The notes under the pieces are model-generated. The model was not told the origin of the DNA. It made no database searches and worked only from the letters and a program-made list of their open reading frames with translations. Below, in pieces: positions 7,660 through 19,183 of a stretch of 64,000 nucleotides of DNA. Positions within the stretch are counted from its first letter, which is position 1, and every line of letters begins with the position of its first letter. The position numbers were made by a program, and so were the translations under genes. Source of the DNA: a bacterium (lineage in GTDB: Bacteria > Myxococcota > UBA727 > JAUIJE01); NCBI GenBank assembly GCA_030431455.1, contig JAUIJE010000009.1:267399-331398 (forward strand), given 5' to 3'.

Positions 7660-9090
7660 TCAGCGTCGACGACGACGGGACCGGTCTTTGGGGGGCTGGC
7701 CCGAGCGGATCTGTTTGCGGCGTTGGCGGTGCTCGATTTCTTCGAACCCCCGCGCGCCTTTTTCGATGGTGCGGCCGAAGCCGTCTTTGGCCACCTGGGA
7801 CGCGCGCTGCACCTTGTCGCGGGCGGTGAGCAGCTTTTGTTTGCTCGACCCCGCGGAAAACTGCGCCAACACCGTGAGCAGCAGGGGCAGGAAGATCTCA
7901 CCGAACGCCACCACGAGCACGGTGCCGAGCACGCCAATGCCCATGCGCGCGCCGGATGTCACCAGCGCCGAGGTCTCGTCGGGTTCGCGCTCGTCATCAA
8001 ATCGGGCGTCGGCTTTGCCCGTGTCCCGGATGACCTCGACCTCGGGCTGGGGCCGTTTGCCCCGGCGCGCACGCCTCTGGTCGCGCTCGCGCTGTTTGGC
8101 TTCGCGGCGCTCTTGCTTGGTGGGTTTTTTGCGCCGACCGAACCAACCCGTCGACGAGGGCCGCGGGGCATCGGCGGGGGTGTCGCGCACCTTGCGGAGG
8201 CGGTCTTGCAACACCTGGCCGGAGCCGGGGCGTTGATCCGGCTCGGGGCTGAGCATCTCGCGCATCACCGTGCGCAGCGGCGCGGACAGGCCGGGGCAGG
8301 CCTTGTCCACGTCGAGGGCGAGGCCCTTGCGCGGTTGCTCGTCGGGGGGCGCGCCGGTGGCGAGACAGAGGATGGTGGCGCCCAATGCATACACATCGGT
8401 GGCGGGGGTGGCGCCCCCGTACAGTTGCTCGGGGGCCATGTACCCGAAGGTGCCGACGACGGTGGACGCGCCCTTGTGCGATTGGGCGGTGACCCCGCCA
8501 AAGTCGACGAGGCAGTGGCGGCCGTCGGCCCGGCGCACAATGTTCTTGGGTTTGATGTCGCGGTGCACGATGGGGGGCTGGATGTCGTGCAGGTGGGTCA
8601 GGACCTCGGCGATCTCCACCAGCACGCGCCAGAGGTCGGCCTCGCGCAAGGGGCCCTCGCGGTCCAAGAGCACGTCGAGGTCCTCGCCCAGCACGCGCTC
8701 CATCACCAGGGCCTTGGCCCCGCTGTGCTCGTCGTGGAGCACGTCGATGAAGCGCGGCACCTGGTCGTGCTCGATGGCGGCGAGGGCAAAGATCTCGCGC
8801 TCGAACAGCTCGTGGGCCTTCCAGTCCTTGGCCGTCCCGAGGTCGAACAGCTTGATCGCCACCGGCCGATCGGTCTTTTTGTCCTGCCCGGCGAAGGTCA
8901 CGCCCTGGGCCCCGCGGCCGAGCACCCCGGTGATCTCGAAGCGCTCCTGCCACAGGTTGGACGCGAACGGGCCCTCGAGCACCGCGGGGCTGACGTCGAT
9001 GTCCTCGAGCGCGGCCTCGAACGCGGCGCGCTGCCCGTCGTTTTTGTACAGCGCGGTGCCGGGCACGTAGGCGAGCGAGGGGGTCACCAT
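7660..9090 (-). CDS. membrane-anchored Ser/Thr protein kinase (Hanks type)
   Basis: The 476-aa protein has a full kinase domain at about residues 52-310: glycine loop GRGAQG, VAIKLF lysine, catalytic HRDIKPKNI, DFG, and APEQ at the end of the activation segment. A basic Lys/Arg-rich linker follows (about residues 320-360), then an acidic patch, then one or two membrane helices (MGIGVLGTVLVVAFGEIFLPLLLTVL, described in two parts here as GIGVLGTVLVVAF and IFLPLLLTVLAQF), and a very basic C-terminal tail ending in a run of Arg. The kinase phosphorylates Ser/Thr on unknown partners in the cytoplasm. It reads toward the pilin-like lipoprotein gene and lies just downstream of secA without overlap. 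Confidence 0.93.
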   Translation of the reverse strand: MVTPSLAYVPGTALYKNDGQRAAFEAALEDIDVSPAVLEGPFASNLWQERFEITGVLGRGAQGVTFAGQDKKTDRPVAIKLFDLGTAKDWKAHELFEREIFALAAIEHDQVPRFIDVLHDEHSGAKALVMERVLGEDLDVLLDREGPLREADLWRVLVEIAEVLTHLHDIQPPIVHRDIKPKNIVRRADGRHCLVDFGGVTAQSHKGASTVVGTFGYMAPEQLYGGATPATDVYALGATILCLATGAPPDEQPRKGLALDVDKACPGLSAPLRTVMREMLSPEPDQRPGSGQVLQDRLRKVRDTPADAPRPSSTGWFGRRKKPTKQERREAKQRERDQRRARRGKRPQPEVEVIRDTGKADARFDDEREPDETSALVTSGARMGIGVLGTVLVVAFGEIFLPLLLTVLAQFSAGSSKQKLLTARDKVQRASQVAKDGFGRTIEKGARGFEEIEHRQRRKQIRSGQPPKDRSRRRRR

Positions 9091-9142
9091 GCAGGAATAA
9101 TCACCCCCTGGCCTTTGTCAGGCCCGATCTGAAGGGCGCCGG

Positions 9143-12226
<3,084 letters not shown>

Positions 12227-12364
12227 GGGAGCTTTCCGCCGGGCGACCCGAACCCGACGGGCAGCCATTTTCGCATTTGTGGGCGCAACGTAGGGACCGA
12301 TCGGGGGTCGGTCAAGGCGGGGAGGCCCCTTGACGGTGGGCGCCCGCTCTCGCAAACGCGGGAT

Positions 12365-12853
12365 ATGAAACGGATTCTTGCCCTCGCCGGACTGCTTTTG
12401 TGCGTTGCTTGCCCCGGCCCGGCCGAAGACGCCTGCGGCATGTCCGGGGCCGAGGTCACCACCGATGACGTCGCCGACGGCAACCTGAGCGCGATGCGCG
12501 ATGGCAGCACCTGGCTCGAGCCGGGCAGCTACCGCTTGGAGAACCTCGACCTCACCGCCGGCACCTTGTCCATCCGCGCCGGGGTGGACGAAAACGGCGA
12601 CGACACCGCGTCGCTCATCGCCGACGCGGCTTTTCCCATTTGTGTACAAATCGGCGAGCGCTCCGAGACCGTGGGCGCGGCCAACCTCGTCGACGGCAGC
12701 TTCGTGTCCGGGCCCGATCACACCGGCATGGTGAGCCTGCTCGGGCGCACCGACGACGGGATCTTGTTCGGGCGGTTGCAGTTCGACCTCGCCACCCCCC
12801 AAGGGGACGAGACCTCGTTCACCGACGGCGTGTTCCGCTTGGGCGAGCGCTAG
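12365..12853 (+). CDS. small exported protein, probable lipoprotein
   Basis: The 162-aa product begins MKRILALAGLLLCVACPGP, a signal sequence with a Cys at the expected lipidation point, although the lipobox is not canonical. The mature part is acidic and predicted beta-rich (SYRLENLDLTAGTLSIRAG, then GAANLVDGSFVSGPDHTG), with two further Cys residues that could form a disulfide. No family recognised. The stop codon TAG overlaps the GTG start of mpl by one base, so the two are likely cotranscribed. Nothing in the sequence ties it to peptidoglycan beyond this position. Confidence 0.78.
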   Translation: MKRILALAGLLLCVACPGPAEDACGMSGAEVTTDDVADGNLSAMRDGSTWLEPGSYRLENLDLTAGTLSIRAGVDENGDDTASLIADAAFPICVQIGERSETVGAANLVDGSFVSGPDHTGMVSLLGRTDDGILFGRLQFDLATPQGDETSFTDGVFRLGER

Positions 12854-14295
12854 TGCCGCGTCTGCCGGACAAGCTGCGCACCATCCACTTGATGGGCATC
12901 TGCGGCACCGGGATGGGGGCGTTCGCGGGGCTGCTCAAGCAGGCCGGCTACGACGTGCGCGGCTCGGATCAAGGGGCCTATCCCCCGATGAGCGACAAGC
13001 TGCGGGACTGGGGCATCGAGGTGCGCACGCCCTACGCCCCCGAGAATCTCGATCCCGTGTGCGACCTCGTCGTGGTGGGCAACGTCATCCCCGCGAAAAA
13101 CCCCGAGGCCACCGCCATGCGGGACCGCGGGCTTGTGCACGCGTCGTTCCCCGAGACCTTCTCCGAGCTGTTCTTGAAGGACCGCCACCCGGTGGTGGTG
13201 GCCGGCACCCACGGCAAGACCACGACGACCACGTTGCTCGCCCACGTGCTGATGGCCGCGGGCCAGGACCCGGGTTTTCTCATTGGGGGCATTCCCATTG
13301 GCTTCGACGAGAGCTTTCGCGTCGGGGGGCAAGGGCCCGACGTGCCGGTGGTGGTCGAAGGCGACGAATACGACACCGCGTATTTCGACAAGGGGCCAAA
13401 GTTCCTGCATTACCGGCCGAAGAGCTTGATGGTCACCAGCCTCGAGTTTGACCACGCGGACATCTACGATTCCGTCGACGAGATCCGGGCACGCTTCGTC
13501 GAGGTGTTGCGCCTCGTGCCCGCGGATGGCCACATCGTGGCCTTCGCCGACGCTCCCGAGGTGTTGCGCGCCCTCGAGGAGGCCAGGCCCCAGGCCCGGG
13601 TCGAGACCTACGGACGCCAGGGCGACATCGGCGCCACCGACATCGTGGACGACGCCGCCGGCCTGCATTTCACCGTGACCTCGTCGGGCACCGCCGGGCC
13701 TCGCTTCGATTTGCCCCTCAACGGCCCACACAACCTGCACAACGCCCTCGGCGCGTACGCCATCGCCCGGGGGCTGGGTCTGTCCGACGAGGCCATCGGC
13801 GCGGGGTTCAAGAGTTTTCCCGGGGTGCGGCGCCGCATGGACATTGTCGGCGAACAAGACCAGGTCACCGTCGTCGACGACTTCGCCCACCACCCCACCG
13901 CGGTGGACACGACGTTGCGCGGGGCCAAGGCGCGCTTTGCCCCCCGTCCGGTGTGGGCGCTGTTCGAGCCGCGCTCGGCCACCAGCTGCCGCAAGGTGTT
14001 CCAGGACGACTACGCGAAGGCCTTCGCGGGGGCGGATCGGGTGCTGCTCGCGCCGCCGGGCCGGGCCCTCGATCCCGCGGTGGCGCTCGACGTCGAGAAG
14101 CTCGCCGCGGACATTTCCGCCCAGGGAATAGAGGCCACCGCGTGCACGTCCATCGACGAGATGGTTCGTTGGGTCATCGAGCAGGCGCCCCCGGGCGCGG
14201 TGATGTTGTGCATGTCCAACGGCGCGTTCGGCGGCATCCACCAACGATTGCTCGACGGCCTCAGAGGCCGGGCGAAGGAGGCGCCCCCGTCATGA
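12853..14295 (+). CDS. mpl: UDP-N-acetylmuramate:tripeptide ligase Mpl
   Basis: Mpl attaches the recycled tripeptide L-Ala-gamma-D-Glu-meso-diaminopimelate to UDP-MurNAc in the cytoplasm. It is a 480-aa Mur-ligase family protein, close to the E. coli length. Signatures are the N-terminal nucleotide fold LMGICGTGMGAFAGLLK, the ATP loop GTHGKTTTTT, the central EGDEYDTAYFDKGPKF and the DDFAHHPTAV segment that separates Mpl from most MurC. GTG 12853 is the start because it places the conserved ICGTGMG about 15 residues in; ATG 12892 would leave too little. It is flanked by overlaps on both sides, consistent with one operon. Meso-diaminopimelate peptidoglycan is implied. Confidence 0.93.
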   Translation: MPRLPDKLRTIHLMGICGTGMGAFAGLLKQAGYDVRGSDQGAYPPMSDKLRDWGIEVRTPYAPENLDPVCDLVVVGNVIPAKNPEATAMRDRGLVHASFPETFSELFLKDRHPVVVAGTHGKTTTTTLLAHVLMAAGQDPGFLIGGIPIGFDESFRVGGQGPDVPVVVEGDEYDTAYFDKGPKFLHYRPKSLMVTSLEFDHADIYDSVDEIRARFVEVLRLVPADGHIVAFADAPEVLRALEEARPQARVETYGRQGDIGATDIVDDAAGLHFTVTSSGTAGPRFDLPLNGPHNLHNALGAYAIARGLGLSDEAIGAGFKSFPGVRRRMDIVGEQDQVTVVDDFAHHPTAVDTTLRGAKARFAPRPVWALFEPRSATSCRKVFQDDYAKAFAGADRVLLAPPGRALDPAVALDVEKLAADISAQGIEATACTSIDEMVRWVIEQAPPGAVMLCMSNGAFGGIHQRLLDGLRGRAKEAPPS

Positions 14296-14837
14296 CCGCA
14301 CGCTTTTCTCGACGTGATGTCCTCCTCTCGGGCGCGGCCTTGGCCGCCGGCCCGTCGCTGCTGGTGCCCGGGTGCGGCACCACCTCCGGCGCCACCGGTG
14401 AAGGCCCGCCCCAGGACCCCGAGCACCCCCTGGCCGGTCTCGCGTTGTTCAACGGGGACAACTACGACCTGCCCGACCTCGTCGGCCGCGTGACCGTGCT
14501 CGACTTCTGGGCGAGCTGGTGCGCGCCGTGCCGCATGGCGTTCCGCTACCTCGACCAGCTCTACCGCACCTTTCGCGCCGACGGGCTGCAGCTCATCGCG
14601 GTCAGCGTCGACACCGACCCCGCGGCGGGGCAACGGTTCCGCGCCCGGCTGCGGCCGCAGTTCCCCACCGCCTGGGACCCCGCGGGGGCGGTGCGGGACC
14701 GCTTTCGGGTCGCGTCGTTGCCGACCACGGTGATGCTCGATGGCACCGCGCGGGTGGTGCACCGGCACGAGGGATTCGACATGCGGTCCCACAAGGTCCT
14801 CGAGACCCATGTCCGCCGGTTGGTGCGCGCGGCGTAG
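14292..14837 (+). CDS. TlpA/ResA-type thioredoxin-fold lipoprotein
   Basis: The 181-aa protein has a twin-arginine-like signal (SRRDVLLSGAALAAG) ending in VPGCG, a good lipobox. It is followed by a thioredoxin fold with the active site DFWASWCAPCRMAF and the cis-proline segment ASLPTTVML. Such proteins reduce or exchange disulfides of exported proteins or c-type cytochromes outside the inner membrane. Its ATG overlaps the mpl stop (ATGA), so it is translated with mpl. Neither the partner nor a dedicated reductase is in the window. Both a Tat route and lipidation would be unusual together but are known. Confidence 0.9.
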   Translation: MTARFSRRDVLLSGAALAAGPSLLVPGCGTTSGATGEGPPQDPEHPLAGLALFNGDNYDLPDLVGRVTVLDFWASWCAPCRMAFRYLDQLYRTFRADGLQLIAVSVDTDPAAGQRFRARLRPQFPTAWDPAGAVRDRFRVASLPTTVMLDGTARVVHRHEGFDMRSHKVLETHVRRLVRAA

Positions 14838-14846
14838 CCGTCTCGC

Positions 14847-15728
14847 TCACACGCTCCCGTTCCACCACGAGGCGTGCCACATCGTCGGGTCGGTCTTGAC
14901 CACGATGATCGCTTTTTCGTTCAGCGCGTCGTCATAGACCACAAACCCGGCGCTGCCTTTGCTGGTGGCGTCCCCGTCGGGGTAGCCCCCGATGCGCACC
15001 TGGTGCGGCCGCAGCGTCGGGCCATCGCCGGTCCTGCGGGCGGACCAGCCCGCGGGGAGATCCAGGTCGTACGAGACCTTGATGCTCCCGGGGAGCGGCC
15101 GGTCGCGCTCCCGCGGGTTCGGCGCGTACGTGACCACCGCGGTGACCGAGATGTTGTCCTGGTCGTAGACCGGCACCCGGGTCTCGGGCGCGGGGCGGCG
15201 CCGGGTCACGGTGGGGGCCATTTCCTCGTCGAGGAAGCGTTGCGCGAGGTCGCCGTAGCGCGCCACGAACAGCGGACTGGCCGAGATCAAATCCCGGATG
15301 CTCTGGCGGTGGATGGTGTGGTCTTGGCCTTGGTGCTGGGCGAGCACCTGCACCATCTCTGCATAGCGGCCGGTGGTGTAGGGCGCGGCGGGCAGGGAGT
15401 TGATGTCCACCGTGGTCGAGCGTTGGTCGTAGGCCGCGGTGGGGAACGTGGCGGTGAGATCGACCCGCGGCACGTCCGCGTCCGCTCGCACCGGCGCGAA
15501 CAGCTTTCCCAATGCCTTTGCAGAGGACCGGAGGTGGCCGGGGAAGAGCGGGTCGTGGGCGACCAGGAGGTCTTCGGCTTCGAGCACGCCGTTGTCGGCC
15601 TTTTCGCGGTCGGCCCGGGCCCGGGCGCGGGCGGGCCCCGACAGCTTGTCGCATTGTTGGGCCGCCTCGGTGAGCGGGCTGTGGGGGCCAAACACGGTGG
15701 CGAGGTTGTGCAGGGTGATCGAGCTCAT
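14847..15728 (-). CDS. hypothetical protein, 293 aa
   Basis: Not recognised. Start ATG 15728 is chosen because AAAGGA lies 6-11 bases upstream, and the longer frame to 15812 has no such site. The N-terminal two thirds are helical and Ala/Arg-rich (for example SGPARARARADREKADNG), followed by a segment with a run of Arg (TVTRRRPAPETRVP). The C-terminal third looks like a beta-sandwich (ISVTAVVTYAPNP, GSIKVSYDLDLPAGW, HQVRIGGYPDGDAT, AIIVVKTDP) ending in WHASWWNGSV. No signal peptide or membrane segment. It is convergent with the TlpA-type gene and is probably transcribed alone from the AT-rich region upstream. Confidence 0.65.
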   Translation of the reverse strand: MSSITLHNLATVFGPHSPLTEAAQQCDKLSGPARARARADREKADNGVLEAEDLLVAHDPLFPGHLRSSAKALGKLFAPVRADADVPRVDLTATFPTAAYDQRSTTVDINSLPAAPYTTGRYAEMVQVLAQHQGQDHTIHRQSIRDLISASPLFVARYGDLAQRFLDEEMAPTVTRRRPAPETRVPVYDQDNISVTAVVTYAPNPRERDRPLPGSIKVSYDLDLPAGWSARRTGDGPTLRPHQVRIGGYPDGDATSKGSAGFVVYDDALNEKAIIVVKTDPTMWHASWWNGSV

Positions 15729-15872
15729 GGCGGGTCCTTTGCGAGAGGGGAACGAACGTCTCGCCACCCCTGTCGCAAGGCCCGCGCCATGATAAAAACC
15801 ATATAAAATCAATATCTTACAGAAACATTCGGACGCCGTGGCGCAAACTTTTGCGAAGCGATTTGCGCCAAT
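15729..15872 (-). promoter_or_regulatory. AT-rich promoter region ahead of the 293-aa gene
   Basis: Within this 144-bp gap the stretch at about 15788-15830 is strikingly AT-rich for this genome (AAAAACCATATAAAATCAAT on the + strand). Read on the minus strand it offers TTGATT followed by TATATG or TATCAT as promoter elements, though no pair has ideal spacing. It most likely holds the promoter of the gene starting at 15728, with a leader of about 70-100 bases. No clear operator is seen. Confidence 0.4.
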
Positions 15873-16457
15873 TCACCCGCGGTCGATGCGCAGCACCCGC
15901 CGCCCGACCACAAAGCCATCCTCTTCGCGGCGCATCTCGACCCGGGTGCCCGAGGCGTACATCAAGCGCGCCCGCCGGCCCACTTCGTAAAGACCGGGCA
16001 GGGGGCCGAGCCAGGAAAAGCGCGGCACCGCGAAGGTCTCGCCGAGAAGGCGGCGCAGGCGGCTGTGGTCGAGGAGCTTTTCGTCGGCGAAGTCGAGCAC
16101 CCCGGTGACGATGACCCCACGGGGGGTCAGGGTCGCGAACAGGCCCCGGGCCTGGTCGAGAGCGCCGTACAGGGCGGGCAAATGTCGATGCACAAACAGA
16201 AGCAGCTCGCGGGCTTCGCCCTCGTCGCCGGACACGATCCGGCCCTTTGCGGTGAACACGAACGGCTCATACGCCCCGGCGAACCGCAGCGAAAACGGCG
16301 TGCCCCGGGGCAGCGAAAACAGCACCACTTCGGCGTCCCCGAGGGGGGCATCCGCCGCCTCGGGGGCGGGCAGCGGGGGACGGTCCATGCGCCCCACCCG
16401 CTCGACGAGGGGCAGGATGCGGGACAGGGCCGAGGGGGGCGGGTCTTGGTCGGTCAT
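15873..16457 (-). CDS. hypothetical protein, 194 aa
   Basis: Not recognised. The soluble 194-aa product has alternating beta and helix segments: AEVVLFSLPRGTPFSLRFAG, FVFTAKGRIVSG, ELLLFVHRHLPALYGALDQ, RGVIVTGVLDFADEKLLD, and a basic C-terminus ending VGRRVLRIDRG. No catalytic motif or export signal is evident. Its start overlaps the stop of the upstream kinase-fusion gene (ATGA at 16454-16457), so it is probably translated as the third gene of a lipA-kinase-hypothetical unit. It may act with that fusion protein; this rests only on position. Confidence 0.7.
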   Translation of the reverse strand: MTDQDPPPSALSRILPLVERVGRMDRPPLPAPEAADAPLGDAEVVLFSLPRGTPFSLRFAGAYEPFVFTAKGRIVSGDEGEARELLLFVHRHLPALYGALDQARGLFATLTPRGVIVTGVLDFADEKLLDHSRLRRLLGETFAVPRFSWLGPLPGLYEVGRRARLMYASGTRVEMRREEDGFVVGRRVLRIDRG

Positions 16458-18223
16458 CCGTCGAACAGCGGGGCCCGGCCGGACAGGTCGGGGGCGGTGA
16501 GGGCCCGGCGCCGGGACGCGGGCAAAAGTTGGCGCAAGATGGCGAGGGCCGCGCCGGGGGCGGGGAGCTCGCCGATGTCGATCACGGTGCGGTCCCGGGT
16601 GTCGTCCTTCATCGCCGCGTCGAGGTCCGAGAGCAGGCGGCGCGCGCTGGGCTCGTCGAGGTCGTGGCGGTGGCTGATCAGGCGGGACAGGCGCACCTCG
16701 TCGTCACAATGTAAATGGAACCGTCGGGCCCGGACCGAGAGCAGGTCGGCGGCGTGGGCCCCTTCGATGACCACGCCCGCGGCGGCGAACCGGGTGCCGA
16801 TCTCGTTGGCCAGGGCCTTGCGGAAGGCGGGGTCGTCGAGGAGTTGGCCGGCCCGGACCTGGTCGATGTCCGAGTGAATGCCGAGGGTGATGTCCCGCCC
16901 GTCGAGGGTGGCGCGGTAGTAGGGCGGGTCTTTGTCTGGCTCGAGCACAAAATCGTGGTCGAACAACGCGGCCACGAGTTGGGGACCCGACCGCGTGTCG
17001 TCGTCCAGGGATTGCTCGAGCAGCGCGCAGGCCCGGGCCACCACCGAGGTGTTGACGTAATGATGCTGCAACCGTTGGGCGACCGAGGCGCCCACCTGGG
17101 TCTTGCCCACGTAGGCGAGCCCGGTGATCGCGATGTGAAACGTGCGGCCCCGCAGGTACAGCTCCTCGGTGGCCACCGGTTGGCCCATGGCCCGGACCTC
17201 GTCGAGGGTGACGGGGCGGCCCCCCCCGGTGAAGCCGGCCAGGTGGTTGACCGCGGCCACCACCTGGCCGCGCACGCGCTCGGTGCGGGCCTCGATCTCG
17301 GCCAGGGGGTCGCCCACGCTCATCACCTCGGGGCTCTGCTTGAGCGCGCGCAGGCGGCTCAGCTCGCGGACCGGTCGCGCCAAAAACTCGATGTACTTGC
17401 GGGCAAAAAATCGGGCCAGGAAGTTCGGCTCGCGGCGGCCCTGGGCGATGAGCCCGTCGAGGTAGCGGCGCAACAAGCGGTCCTCGTCGTCTTCGGACAG
17501 GTCGGCGTCGACCGCGAACCGGGCGAGATCGATGGCGGGGTCGCCCACCGCGGTCTTGTGCCACAACACCAACGACAGGGGCGCGCCCTCGTCGGCGATG
17601 AACACGCTCACCCGCGGGTGGCCGTGCAACACCACCGGGCGCGCGGTGAGCCGAAACACGTGGTCCTGGGCGATGGCGAAGTTGCGCAGCGCCCGGGACA
17701 GGTCGGACATGGTCAAGGTGAGCAGGTCTTGGCCCAGGCCGTCGCGTTCGCGCTCGAGGAGCCAGGCGCGCACCTGCTGGGACACGGTCTTGTATTCCTC
17801 CAGCAGGGTCCGGCCTTTGATCCGGGGCAGCCGCTGGACGAGGTCGAACAGCGCGGCGCCGTGCACGGCCGCGAACACGTCCGCGATCTCGTCGACGTGC
17901 GCCGCGACCTCGTCGCGGGCCAGGGTGTGGCCGGGCAAAAACGGGTACACCACGTGCGCGGACGCCCCCTCCCCGCCGCCCCCGTCGAGGAGCACGGGGG
18001 GCGTGCGCAGCGGGGCCAACGCGGTGGCGAACGCGCGCAAGGCGCGGGCCTCGTGCACCAGGCCGCGCCCCTGGGGATCTTGGTCGATGCGCACCACCAC
18101 GTCGCCGACGCGGAACGATCGGATGCTGCCGGTGGGCAACAGTTCGGTGCAGCTTTCGTCGGGGTGGCCCGCGGCTTCGGCGAGGCGAAGCACGTCGAGG
18201 GTGGAGACCGCGCCGTCGCTCAT
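16454..18223 (-). CDS. APH-like phosphotransferase fused to cytidylate-kinase-like domain
   Basis: The 589-aa protein joins two kinase-like parts. Residues 1 to about 340 resemble aminoglycoside/choline-type phosphotransferases: VVLHGHPRVSVF takes the place of the usual HGD-x2-x-N catalytic loop, and AVGDPAIDLARFAVD fits the DxD-type metal segment. Residues about 385-570 resemble cytidylate kinase: phosphate loop ITGLAYVGKTQVG, ATLDGRDIT, then AGVVIEGAHAADLL, a region like the DGRDxGT of Cmk, and HCDDEVRLSRL. The catalytic Asp of the first loop seems absent (HGHPR in place of HGDxx), so that domain may bind and not phosphorylate. ATG 18223 is chosen from the overlap with the lipA stop. Substrates are unknown. 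Confidence 0.8.
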   Translation of the reverse strand: MSDGAVSTLDVLRLAEAAGHPDESCTELLPTGSIRSFRVGDVVVRIDQDPQGRGLVHEARALRAFATALAPLRTPPVLLDGGGGEGASAHVVYPFLPGHTLARDEVAAHVDEIADVFAAVHGAALFDLVQRLPRIKGRTLLEEYKTVSQQVRAWLLERERDGLGQDLLTLTMSDLSRALRNFAIAQDHVFRLTARPVVLHGHPRVSVFIADEGAPLSLVLWHKTAVGDPAIDLARFAVDADLSEDDEDRLLRRYLDGLIAQGRREPNFLARFFARKYIEFLARPVRELSRLRALKQSPEVMSVGDPLAEIEARTERVRGQVVAAVNHLAGFTGGGRPVTLDEVRAMGQPVATEELYLRGRTFHIAITGLAYVGKTQVGASVAQRLQHHYVNTSVVARACALLEQSLDDDTRSGPQLVAALFDHDFVLEPDKDPPYYRATLDGRDITLGIHSDIDQVRAGQLLDDPAFRKALANEIGTRFAAAGVVIEGAHAADLLSVRARRFHLHCDDEVRLSRLISHRHDLDEPSARRLLSDLDAAMKDDTRDRTVIDIGELPAPGAALAILRQLLPASRRRALTAPDLSGRAPLFDG

Positions 18224-19107
18224 GACCGCGGCGGCACCGCGCGTTCGGCGTGGTAGCTCGACCGCACCAGGGGCCCGGCCTCGACGTGGGCGAAGCCCAA
18301 GCCCCGGGCCTCGTCGGCCAGCGCCGCGAACGTCTCCGGGGGCACGTACCGGTCCACCGGGAGGTGCCACGACGAGGGGCGCAGGTATTGCCCCAGGGTG
18401 AGGATGTCCACGTCGTGGGCGCGCAGGTCGCGGATCGCGCCGCGCACCTCGTCGTCGGTCTCGCCCAGCCCGAGCATGATGCCGCTCTTGGTCAGGCGCG
18501 CGGGGCACAGCCGCTTGGCGGTCTTGAGCACGTCGAGGCTGCGTTGGTACTGCGCGCCCGAGCGGATCTTTTTGGTCAGACGCGGCACCGTCTCGAGGTT
18601 GTGGTTGAACACGTCGGGGCGCCCGTCGTGCACCACGTGGGCGATGTCGCGTTCGCGCCCGGCGAAGTCGGGCACCAGCACCTCGAGCCCGGCGTCGGGG
18701 AGCGCGGCCCGGACCGCGTCGAGGCATTTCACGAAATGGTCCGCGCCCCCGTCGGGGAGGTCGTCGCGCGCCACCGAGGTGATCACCACGTGGCTCAACT
18801 GCATCAAGGTCGCGGCCTCGGCCAGGCGCGCGGGCTCGTCGGTGTCGACCGGGGCCGGGCGGCTGGTGGTCTTCACGTCGCAAAACCGGCAAGCCCGGGT
18901 GCACTCGTTGCCCAAGATCATGAACGTGGCCGTGCCCGCGGCCCAGCACTCGCCCATGTTGGGGCACGCGGCGGAGCTGCAGACCGTGTGCAGGCGCCGC
19001 GCGGACAACAGCTGGGCCAACGCGGTGGTGCGGCCCCGGCCGGGGGCTTTGACGCGCAGCCAGGGCGGCTTTTGCGCGGGGACATCGACGATGGGCAGAC
19101 CGGCCAT
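18220..19107 (-). CDS. lipA: lipoyl synthase (radical SAM)
   Basis: LipA inserts two sulfurs into protein-bound octanoyl chains to make lipoate. The product is 295 aa. The auxiliary cluster cysteines are in CSSAACPNMGEC and the radical SAM triad in CTRACRFC; the C-terminal RSSYHAE supplies the conserved Ser that ligates the auxiliary cluster. SGIMLGLGETDDE and LGQYLRPS are further family segments. ATG 19107 is chosen since the family N-terminus begins shortly before KPPWLRVKAP; the frame stays open upstream to 19257 with no similarity. It is divergent from the aromatic hydroxylase gene and overlaps the kinase fusion downstream. No lipB is in the window. Confidence 0.96.
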   Translation of the reverse strand: MAGLPIVDVPAQKPPWLRVKAPGRGRTTALAQLLSARRLHTVCSSAACPNMGECWAAGTATFMILGNECTRACRFCDVKTTSRPAPVDTDEPARLAEAATLMQLSHVVITSVARDDLPDGGADHFVKCLDAVRAALPDAGLEVLVPDFAGRERDIAHVVHDGRPDVFNHNLETVPRLTKKIRSGAQYQRSLDVLKTAKRLCPARLTKSGIMLGLGETDDEVRGAIRDLRAHDVDILTLGQYLRPSSWHLPVDRYVPPETFAALADEARGLGFAHVEAGPLVRSSYHAERAVPPRS

Positions 19108-19183
19108 GGGCGATCCATACCAACCGCGCACCCCGCGGCAAACCGTGGTCGCGGCCCGCGGCCGGCTTGGTACAACCGCAGTC

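Noticed and set aside
12227..12802. N-terminal extension of SecA to 12802
   Set aside because: SecA proteins begin at MGLIEKVF-like sequence; the upstream translation is antisense to the lipoprotein gene and has no similarity.
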